From Blastopirellula marina (GTDB lineage: Bacteria; Planctomycetota; Planctomycetia; Pirellulales; Thermoguttaceae), in assembly GCA_020721965.1 (NCBI GenBank), contig DYLS01000003.1:1-64000 (forward strand): a DNA stretch of 64,000 nucleotides. Reading direction: 5' to 3'. The translations under genes and the position numbers were made by a program. The notes below the pieces were generated by a model. That model was given only the letters and a program-made list of their open reading frames with translations, did not search any database and had not been told where the DNA came from. Shown here one piece after another: positions 47,301 through 55,712 of the stretch; the stretch's first letter is position 1, and each line of letters opens with the position of its first letter.

Positions 47301-48858
47301 GCTTGAAATACGCAAACAAAAGTTTGGGACGACTTGACAAAATAGGCAGCGCCGCGTCGTTGCCCATGGATCCCACCGGATCTTGGGCATCGCGGGCCAT
47401 CGGACCAAGGATCAGGCTCAAGTCCTCACCGGTGTACCCAAACAACCGCAAACGTCGATTGGAGGTTTCGGGGTGATACTCCTCTTGCCGCACCGGCAAA
47501 AACAAGCCCCGCAATTCGATGCGATTCTGCTGGAGCCAGCGACGATAGGGGCGGCTTCGAGAAATGGTGCCTTTGATCTCGTTATCGGGAATGATCCGCT
47601 GTTCGAGCGTGTCCACCAAGAACATGCGTCCCGGCTGGAGCCGCCCCTTCTCCAAGATGCACTCGGCGGGGAAGTCCGCCACGCCCGTTTCGCTAGCCAA
47701 GACGGCCAGGCCGTCGGTAGTGACAAGGTATCGGGATGGTCGCAAGCCGTTACGGTCCAAGGTGCCGCCGACCAACCGCCCGTCCGTAAAAATCAAGGCG
47801 GCGGGACCGTCCCAAGGCTCCATGATGGCAGCGTGATACTCGTAGAACGCCCGCTTGTCCGTGCTGATGTGGTAGCGCGGACCGAAGGCTTCCGGCACCA
47901 TCATCATCAGAGCGTGAAGTGACGACCGCCCGGCTCGCACCAGAAGCTCCATGCAATTATCGAACGCGCCGGAATCGCTGGTTCCTGGCTCGACAATGGG
48001 CAAAAGATCGCTCAAATCCGAGCCTAAAAGCGGCGAGGCCAATTTCTTTTCGTGGGCCGCCAGGTGGTTGATATTACCTCGAAGCGTGTTGATCTCGCCG
48101 TTGTGCGCCACCATACGGAACGGCTGTGCCAGCTTCCAGCTGGGAAAAGTGTTCGTGCTGTAGCGCTGGTGCACAATCGCCAAGGCAGAACGAACCCGTT
48201 CATCATCCAGATCGGGGTAATAGGCAGTGAGTTGCGGCGCCAGGAACATCCCCTTGTACACAATGGTGATCGCCGAGAGGGAGGGGATATAAAAATCGGC
48301 GGCTTCGGGCCCAAGTTCTCGGCGTGCTCGATGCTCCATTCGCTTGCGGATCACGAATAACCGCCGCTCCAAGTCCTCTCCGACAAGCCCTCCGCCATCC
48401 ACAAAGAATTGGTAAATCAGCGGCTCGGAGGCTTTGGCAATCGGTCCCAGGCAATCGTTGCACGTCGGGACCTCACGGCGTCCCAGAATCTTCAGCCCCT
48501 CGCGGACGATTTCCGATTCCAGGATGGCCTCGCACCGCGTTCGGAGGCCATGATCTCGTGGCATAAAGGTCATGGCCACCCCGTAGCGGCCGCGGTCGGG
48601 GAGACCGAAATGGTTTTCGTCGGCCACCTCGAGGAAAAAGTTGTGAGGAACCTGGAACAGGATGCCCGCCCCGTCACCCGTCGTCTCATCCGCCACGGCA
48701 GCCCCGCGGTGCATCAAGTTGACGAGGATCTGTTTCCCCAGCTCCAAAATGCGGTGTTCCTGTGCCCCCGAGATGTTGACGACGGCGCCCACGCCACAAG
48801 CGTCATGCTCGAATTCGGGAGCGTACATCAGTTTGGGGCCGGTTAACGGGGTTTCCAT
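44299..48858 (-). CDS. gltB: Glutamate synthase large subunit
   Basis: [15 protein letters not shown]; central [44 protein letters not shown]; C-terminal GXGXG repeats; 8-bp overlap with gltD (ATGGGTAG). Confidence 0.97.
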   Translation of the reverse strand: [1519 protein letters not shown]

Positions 48859-49034
48859 AGCGAATGATTTTCCTTGGTCAATGGTAGGCAAAAACAGGCC
48901 ACTGTCCCGTGCCACTTCGGATGGGACATCGCTCCATGGCGGCTTTTCGCATTTTAAACAATTTGCCACCCCGAACGTCAGACGCCCCCTTGCGACGCCA
49001 CACAATGCCTGACAGCTCCGCAATCGCGAGGGCA

Positions 49035-49185
49035 ACCGTTCACCGCGCGAATAATGCGGGAAACGCGGGGTTTTCAGCAGCCGCTTGGCACAAAAAAGGC
49101 TCTGCCCGCAGTCACCCATTACCTACGGCGACCATGAGATGTTGTGGTCCGCGCTGCACGACACCGCGAATGTCCCGTGAACGGT
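49035..49185. mobile_element. ~151-bp MITE-like element with ACCGTTCACcG/CCGTGAACGGT ends
   Basis: Inverted ends 49035-49045 and 49175-49185; internal similarity to 18978-19125. Confidence 0.72.
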
Positions 49186-49460
49186 TATTCGCGCAGTCAA
49201 CTCGACGGCCCTGGCTGGCAGCTCTTCCAAGTGTAGAAATACAATGGCCAGACCACCCAGGTTCCTCCTGCCATACGCATTATAGGCAAAAAAAGGCATG
49301 ATGCTTTAAGGATACAGCGCTAGTGGCCGTCATTCCAGTGGACTTGACGGACGAAGGGCAGGCCAGCAAGCTAGCTTCAATTATCGCATTGGGTAGTCGT
49401 TTATCGTTTTGGGCAGTCGTTCACAGGGATTGTCCGCACTGCGAAACCGCTTGTCCTCCC

Positions 49461-49625
49461 GTCATTTCGTCCTCCTGTCACTGCGAGCGAAGCGAGGAAT
49501 CTTCTCAACAGGGATCAAGATTTCTCTTCGCTGGCGCTTGTCGAAGTGACACTCCTGGCGATTGTCGAAATGACATTCCTGACGCTCGGCCTCCTGTCAT
49601 TTCGAGCGAAGCGAGAAATCTTGTG
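49461..49625. repeat. Palindromic dispersed repeat (GTCATTTCGAGCGAAGCGAGAAATC family)
   Basis: gtcactgcgagcgaagcgaggaatcttctcaacagggatcaagatttctcttcgctggcgcttgtcgaagtgac plus a partial second copy at 49596. Confidence 0.85.
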
Positions 49626-49881
49626 GTGCCCCACCGCCATTGGACACCGCTATATCTTCCGTTTAGAAGTCGCGGTCACTACTGTATGCTGTGCCTCAAT
49701 GGGCGCGTGCAATGAGAGTAGGCCACCGGGAAAACTCTTTGTCTTGTACAAAATCTGCATTCGATGCCACGTGTGTATCCTGCGCGCAACGCCTATCTTT
49801 CTCAAAATTATTATCCTTCGCCAGATCATTATGCTTTCTCAAATCTTTGCTCTTCTCAAATCTTTATCCGGCATCAAATCT

Positions 49882-50319
49882 TTATCCGGCATCAAATCGG
49901 TCATCACTCTCACCGCGATCCCCCTCGTGAGGACGGTTTTCGGATTCCCCGCTGAACGAGAAGTAGGGTCTGAGCTTCGTCAAGGTTTTCAATCCCAAGC
50001 CGGGCACTTTCAGCAAATCCTCCGGTCTGGTGAACGGTCCGTTCTCCCGACGGAAGGCCACGATCCGCCTCGCCAGCGTTTCGCCGACTCCTGGGAGTTG
50101 CGCGATTTCCGGCCAGTCGGCCGAGTTGACATCCACGCGAAAATCGGCTCTCAACGGAGTTGCATACTCGAAATCGATGGTCTGCCGCGAGCAGCCCCCG
50201 TGAAGTACCCACCACAAAAAGATCGCCGCCCATGCCAGGCCGATTCCGGCAGCCAAGACCGCTTGCTCCCGGATATTCCACCACGATGAGTTCGTTTCCT
50301 GATGATGGTTTCGCTTCAT
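49882..50319 (-). CDS. ComEA-like helix-hairpin-helix DNA-binding protein
   Basis: N-terminal TM; RVDVNSADWPEIAQLPGVGETLARRIVAFRRENGPFTRPEDLLKVPGLGLKTLTKLRPYF. Confidence 0.9.
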   Translation of the reverse strand: MKRNHHQETNSSWWNIREQAVLAAGIGLAWAAIFLWWVLHGGCSRQTIDFEYATPLRADFRVDVNSADWPEIAQLPGVGETLARRIVAFRRENGPFTRPEDLLKVPGLGLKTLTKLRPYFSFSGESENRPHEGDRGESDDRFDAG

Positions 50320-50561
50320 GCCCGACTCTCGCAACTCACCGCCGCCATTATTCTAGCAATCGCTTCCCGGACCGGATTGCGACTGCGGATTACCGCAGCC
50401 ACAATTGCCCCTACCCCGGTCGCCTGACCAAGCGCGCGTCTGTCGATCATAATAGACCGGTGACTCCACGAATAGTTGATCCGCGGATCGATCCTACCCG
50501 TTCCACCTGGGAACCGGACACGCGGCACACAATAGATCGACAACCCAAAAGGAGGGCGTCC

Positions 50562-51503
50562 ATGGCCCGAGATTATCGCCAAATAGCTTGGGAACCGGAA
50601 TTAGATGAGGCGGTGCGTCACCTTGCCGAAGTTGCCAAGCACGAGGATTTGGATCCGGATGGCGACGTGACATCCCGGTCGCTAATTCCGCCCGAACGCA
50701 CGGGTGCAGCACGCCTCGTCCTTCGGGAGGAGGCTGTGGCGGCGGGATTGCCAGCAGTCCCCATTTGGCTTGCCACCTATTCCGAAACGCTCCGCTGGCG
50801 TGCCGCGGCACAAGACGGGACGAGGCTTGCCGCAGGTTGCGTATTGGGCGAAATCGCCGGGCCAGTCTTGGACATTTTGCAATCCGAACGCACGCTGTTG
50901 AACTTCCTCTCGCACCTGTTTGGCATTGCGACGCGGACTGCCGAATTCGTGGCAGCCATCGCCGGTACATCTTCCCGGATTTACGACACGCGCAAGACCA
51001 CGCCGGGATGGCGTCTGCTGGAAAAGTACGCCGTGCGGTGCGGCGGCGGGAGAAATCATCGCACGAACCTCGCGGAGGCAATCTTGATCAAAGATAACCA
51101 TATTGCCTGCCTGGCACAGGAAAGGCAACTTTCGCCACCGGCGGCGGCCAGGGAAGCCGTGGCCCGGGCCAAATCGCGTTATCGTCCTGCCGAGGCCGGC
51201 GGGAAAGAATGCTCGGAACATCACCTGCCGCTCCTCGAAGTGGAGGTGGATACGCTCGAGCAATTGCGGGCCGTGCTTTCCGAACGCCCGGATATCGTCC
51301 TCCTGGACAACATGAAGCCGGATCAACTGGCGGAGGCGGTCCGCCTTCGCGATGGGATGGCCCCAGAGGTGGCGCTGGAGGCATCCGGCGGCGTGCGGCT
51401 GAGCAGCGTCCGGGCCATTGCCGAGACGGGCGTGGATCGAATCAGCGTGGGTGCCCTAACCCAGGGGGCCCCCACTGTGGATATCGGCCTAGATTGGCTG
51501 TGA
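50562..51503 (+). CDS. nadC: Nicotinate-nucleotide pyrophosphorylase (carboxylating)
   Basis: DGDVTSRSLIPPER..RTLLNFLSHLFGIATRT..YDTRKTTPGWRLLEKYAVRCGGGRNHRTNLAEAILIKDNHI..LLDNM..EASGGVRLSSVRAIAETGVDRISVGALT; SD GGAGGG. Confidence 0.97.
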   Translation: MARDYRQIAWEPELDEAVRHLAEVAKHEDLDPDGDVTSRSLIPPERTGAARLVLREEAVAAGLPAVPIWLATYSETLRWRAAAQDGTRLAAGCVLGEIAGPVLDILQSERTLLNFLSHLFGIATRTAEFVAAIAGTSSRIYDTRKTTPGWRLLEKYAVRCGGGRNHRTNLAEAILIKDNHIACLAQERQLSPPAAAREAVARAKSRYRPAEAGGKECSEHHLPLLEVEVDTLEQLRAVLSERPDIVLLDNMKPDQLAEAVRLRDGMAPEVALEASGGVRLSSVRAIAETGVDRISVGALTQGAPTVDIGLDWL

Positions 51504-51564
51504 CCTGCGACGGACCACAGTGTGCGGCACGAAGCACCAGCGGTACGCAAGCGAGTGCTGGTCT

Positions 51565-52152
51565 TCAGAGCACACCCTTCGTGCTGGGGATGCCGGTCCC
51601 GCGGGGGTCGGGTTCCACGGCCTGCCGAATCGCCCGTGCGGCCGCCTTGAAGATCGATTCCGCGATGTGATGACCGTTCTTGCCGTAGTGCAATTGGATA
51701 TGCACGTTCGCGGCAGCGTTGTTGGCAAAGGCCTGCCAAAACTCGGCCACCAATTCGGCGTCGAATTCTCCGATCTTGGGGTGGGGAAATGCGGCTCGAA
51801 ACACAAGCATGGGCCGACCGCCGAAATCGACGGCCACCGTAGTTAGGGACTCTTCCATGGGCAAGGTCCAGTGCCCGTAGCGACGGATCCCGCTCTTCTC
51901 CCCCAAGGCCGAGGCGAAGGCCCGCCCCAGAACGATCCCCACATCCTCCACCGTGTGGTGCGCGTCGATGTGAAGGTCCCCCTGAGCCTGGACTGCCAGA
52001 TCGACGCAGCCATGTTTAGCGAACAGGGTGAGCATGTGATCGAAGAACCCGACCCCCGTTCGGACCGAGGCCTTGCCCGTGCCATCCAGGTTCAACTCCA
52101 CGAGGATGCGGGTTTCCTGGGTATTCCGTTCCATCCGGACCTTACGTTCCAT
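51565..52152 (-). CDS. hisB: Imidazoleglycerol-phosphate dehydratase
   Basis: [79 protein letters not shown]. Confidence 0.98.
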   Translation of the reverse strand: MERKVRMERNTQETRILVELNLDGTGKASVRTGVGFFDHMLTLFAKHGCVDLAVQAQGDLHIDAHHTVEDVGIVLGRAFASALGEKSGIRRYGHWTLPMEESLTTVAVDFGGRPMLVFRAAFPHPKIGEFDAELVAEFWQAFANNAAANVHIQLHYGKNGHHIAESIFKAAARAIRQAVEPDPRGTGIPSTKGVL

Positions 52153-52282
52153 GAGTGGTTTCTCTCTTTTGATCGAGCGAATCGCTCGCCCCTGCGCCGC
52201 ATCCGCATTTGAAAACTTAGGATGGGTGGGACGATGCGTGGCGATCGGATTGGGCGGCGTGGGGTTCTCGCGCGGATAACCC

Positions 52283-53389
52283 TTACACCAGTCGCCGCGT
52301 CTCCGAAAGGAGGGTGTCGATCTCGGCGTCGGTACCCACCGTAATTCGCAGGCCGTCACCCCATCGCGGATAAACCATGTAACGTACAAGTATCTTTCGC
52401 TTTTTCAGTTCCGCGAAAAGGTCCGCGGCCGGTCGCGCTGGGTGCGTGCACCACACAAAATTGGCTTGCGAGTTCACGACCGCAAAACCGAGTTGACCTA
52501 GTCCCTCGGCAAGCCGCCGCCGCGTAGCGAGGATTTTCTCGCGGTTTTCACGACGCCAAGCTTGATCCTCGATCGCCGCCGTCGCCCCCGCGATGGACAG
52601 GGCGTCGCAATTGTAGGAGTCCTTGACCTTGCGAAGCTGTCGAATGATATCGGGATGGGCCACCAGGTAACCGAAGCGTAAACCTGCCGAAGCATACGAT
52701 TTACTCAGCGTGCGCGATACGAGAATCCGCTTGTTTCGTCGGACCGCCTCCAGGCAGTTACTTTCGGCAAAATCGGCGTAGGCCTCGTCCACCACAAGGG
52801 GGCAGGATAGCCGTTCCGCCATGGACTCGATCGTTGCTAAGGGAATCGCCGTACCCGAGGGGCTGTTCGGATTCGGGAGATAGCAGAGGCGCAGGTCCTC
52901 CCGTGGCCGAACAAACTCCTCTGATAAGGTCCAGTCGGGCTGGAAGGCTATCTCCTCGATGCGGGCCTCTTGCAGTTTGCCCAAAACGCCGTAAAGCAGA
53001 TAGCTGGGATAAGGGTAGCGGATGCAATGCCCACTGCCCACGAATGCCCGTGTGCATATCGTCAAGATGTCATCGCTGCCATTGCCGGCCAGAATCCAAT
53101 CCGGGTCGAAGCCGAGCACCCTTCCCGCGGCGACGCGAAACGCGGTGGCCAGCGGGTCAGGATATTTTTGTAGCCCGCGGCGAACAGCCCCTTCAATCGC
53201 CTCCACCACGCGGGGTGAGGGCGGGTAAGGATTCTCATTCGTGTTCAACTTGATGAAGCCGCCCTCCTGGGGTTGCTCGCCCGGGGTATATCCCTCCATC
53301 GCCCGGATATTGGCACGAAACAGCCTATCGATTCCGGGAGCGGACTGGCCATTGGTGTCGACTGGATTCATGGACCTGTACACATCCAT
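52283..53389 (-). CDS. hisC: Histidinol-phosphate aminotransferase
   Basis: [72 protein letters not shown]. Confidence 0.96.
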   Translation of the reverse strand: MDVYRSMNPVDTNGQSAPGIDRLFRANIRAMEGYTPGEQPQEGGFIKLNTNENPYPPSPRVVEAIEGAVRRGLQKYPDPLATAFRVAAGRVLGFDPDWILAGNGSDDILTICTRAFVGSGHCIRYPYPSYLLYGVLGKLQEARIEEIAFQPDWTLSEEFVRPREDLRLCYLPNPNSPSGTAIPLATIESMAERLSCPLVVDEAYADFAESNCLEAVRRNKRILVSRTLSKSYASAGLRFGYLVAHPDIIRQLRKVKDSYNCDALSIAGATAAIEDQAWRRENREKILATRRRLAEGLGQLGFAVVNSQANFVWCTHPARPAADLFAELKKRKILVRYMVYPRWGDGLRITVGTDAEIDTLLSETRRLV

Positions 53390-53517
53390 TGAGTGAAGGT
53401 TGGAACTGGAACAGTGAAGGTTGCGACTCGAAATAGGCAGCACGCCACGCTGGACCGGATCGCTTCTGCCGTAGTCGTTCACAAGGGTTCACGTCACTGC
53501 AAATCAGCTCGTTCTCT

Positions 53518-53609
53518 TGTCATTTCGAGCGAAGCGAGAAATCTTGCGAAGCGAGAAATCTTCTCGGCAGGGATTAAGATTTCTCCTCGCTGGCGATCGT
53601 CGAAATGAC
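53518..53609. repeat. Palindromic dispersed repeat (GTCATTTCGAGCGAAGCGAGAAATC family)
   Basis: gtcatttcgagcgaagcgagaaatc..aagatttctcctcgctggcgatcgtcgaaatgac; arms are imperfect inverted repeats. Confidence 0.87.
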
Positions 53610-53665
53610 GTGCTTGTCGAAAGGACATTCCATTCCACACTGAAGGAGCGTCTGAGCAATCCTTG

Positions 53666-53734
53666 GGAACCTCTGAACAACCCTCGTTGTTTCACAAATC
53701 TTTTCCGTTATAGCTCAGCCGTGAACGGTTACCT
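53666..53734 (-). repeat. ~69-bp dispersed repeat copy (ACCGTTCACGG end)
   Basis: Reverse complement aggtaaccgttcacggctgagctataacggaaaagatttgtgaaacaacgagggttgttcagaggttcc; matches 14201-14268. Confidence 0.85.
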
Positions 53735-53792
53735 TCTGCCGTTTTGGGCGACTCGCGGCCCCTCGGTTTTCCGACCAGACGGGCAGAGCGGG

Positions 53793-55157
53793 TCACGTTT
53801 CCTGTTGGAGACGCACCTCCACGCTCTCGCGGTGGGCCGTTAACCCCTCTTTATCCGCCAGGACGCGGACCAGTCCCGCCAGTTCGGCAAGTCCCCGGCG
53901 ATCGAAATGGAGGATCGACGTGGGTTTGAGGAAGTCGTTTGCCGAAAGCGCGCCGGCAAATCGGGCGGTTCCGCTGGTGGGCAAAACGTGGGAAGGCCCC
54001 GCCGCGTAGTCACCCAATGCCACGGGGCAATAATCGCCGAGGAATATCGCCCCGGCGTTACGAATCTTTTCCGCCAGCGATTCCGCATTCTGCGTGATGA
54101 TGTGCAAGTGCTCCGGCGCTATCAGGTCCGTAATGCGGCAGGCATCGTCCTCGTCGCCGGCCAGGATCGCTGCCCCGTAGTCTTCCAGGCTGCGACGGGC
54201 CAATTCCTCGCGGGAGATGCCGTGCAGGGCCTCTTCCAGAGACGACACGATGGTTTGCAAAACGGCGTCTTCCCAGGCGATCAGGATCGAGGCCCCGGGG
54301 GAGTGCTCCGCCTGGGCGAGCATGTCGTACGCCGCAAAACGGGCATTCGTCGAGCGATCCGCAATCACAACGACCTCGCTCGGCCCCGCAATGGAGTCGA
54401 TATCGACTTCCCCGAACACGTACCGCTTGGCCAGTGCCACAAACAAATTTCCCGGTCCGACGATCTTATCCACGCGCGGGCAGATATCGGTACCGTAGGC
54501 CAAGGCGGCTACACCGTGCGCGCCGCCCATCCGGTAAACCTCTGCCACTCCTAGCTCATGACAGGTCGCAAGGATGTCGCTGTTATATCCCCCGAATTCG
54601 GTCGGCGGTACCATGACGGCGATCTCCTCCACTCCCGCCACCTGGGCCGGGACGACCGTCATCAGCAGCGTTGACGGATAGGCCGCCGCGCCGCCGGGAA
54701 CGCAAACGCCGACCCGCCTCAGGGGGCGATAGCGCTCCATCAAGTAGGCGCCGGGCCGCTCCAGCCGCACGTCCCGCTGGAGGATGGCACTTTGGAAGGC
54801 CACAACGTTTTCTCGGATTCGCCGCACGGCCTGCAAGAACTCGGGATCGGCATTGCGATGGGCAGCTCGCAATTCGCTCGCGGATACCCGCAACTCATCT
54901 GCCCGCAGCGACTTACCGTCGATTCGCCGAATGTAATCCAGTACGGCGGCCAGACCCTGCGCCTGAACGTCTCGGCAGATTCGTTCCACCACCTGGGCTG
55001 GCGTCAAGGGTTCTCCAAAAACCGCAATCGTCCGCTGCCGTGACGCATCCGAAACCACCTCGCCGCGCGGACTCAAGGCTTGCCGTAATTGTCGCAGCGC
55101 GGCTTCGCTGCCGCCGTCCGACATATCGAGTTTGCGGATCATGAGGGGTTTGCTCAT
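53793..55157 (-). CDS. hisD: Histidinol dehydrogenase
   Basis: RYRPLRRVGVCVPGGAAAYPSTLLMTVVPAQVAGVEEIAVMVPP..VDKIVGPGNLFVALAKRYVFGEVDIDSIAGPSEVVVIAD..AEHSPGA. Confidence 0.97.
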   Translation of the reverse strand: MSKPLMIRKLDMSDGGSEAALRQLRQALSPRGEVVSDASRQRTIAVFGEPLTPAQVVERICRDVQAQGLAAVLDYIRRIDGKSLRADELRVSASELRAAHRNADPEFLQAVRRIRENVVAFQSAILQRDVRLERPGAYLMERYRPLRRVGVCVPGGAAAYPSTLLMTVVPAQVAGVEEIAVMVPPTEFGGYNSDILATCHELGVAEVYRMGGAHGVAALAYGTDICPRVDKIVGPGNLFVALAKRYVFGEVDIDSIAGPSEVVVIADRSTNARFAAYDMLAQAEHSPGASILIAWEDAVLQTIVSSLEEALHGISREELARRSLEDYGAAILAGDEDDACRITDLIAPEHLHIITQNAESLAEKIRNAGAIFLGDYCPVALGDYAAGPSHVLPTSGTARFAGALSANDFLKPTSILHFDRRGLAELAGLVRVLADKEGLTAHRESVEVRLQQET

Positions 55158-55235
55158 CAGACTGCCAACCAACTTAAAAAGCGAATCACGAGGGGCTTGC
55201 TCATTAGACTGCCAAGCAACTTCACAAAACGATTC
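55141..55235. repeat. 47/48-bp tandem duplication at the hisD translation start
   Basis: atgaggggtttgctcatcagactgccaaccaacttaaaaagcgaatc / acgaggggcttgctcattagactgccaagcaacttcacaaaacgattc. Confidence 0.88.
55157..55204 (-). CDS. Candidate 15-codon upstream ORF MSKPLVIRFLSWLAV preceding hisD
   Basis: atg agc aag ccc ctc gtg att cgc ttt tta agt tgg ttg gca gtc tga; stop overlaps the hisD ATG as TGATG. Confidence 0.4.
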   Translation of the reverse strand: MSKPLVIRFLSWLAV

Positions 55236-55712
55236 CCGGGATTCTTTCAAAAAAGACAAACTGCCGCGACTGTCGTTCGTCAGAAATGCCGTGCTTTTTC
55301 CCAAAAACCCTAGGTCAGCCGTCCGCAGGGCAAGATACCTGCTTGCTCGGCGGATAGGACAACATTACTCGCCCGGTCGAGCCACAGATAGCCCACCGCG
55401 GACATCACCTGCGAATCCTCACCGTTTTGCCAGGCCATCATGCGTCACCGCCTTTCGGGTCGTACAATTTCAAAGGATGTCATTTCCGATATGCGGGCGA
55501 CCGAGAAACCATGACAACCCGCGATTGCCCCGACCGTACGTCGGGATGTGACCACGATTCCGACCGAGCGGGCACACCACCGCACAGGTCTAGCACCCCA
55601 TCGCCCGACATCGGTAGATGCGATTCCCACCCCTCCGCAGATGGAATTGAGAGGGGGGAAGACCACCCAACGTCATAGGTCCGGATAAAATGAAGGACAC
55701 GCTGTCGAACAA

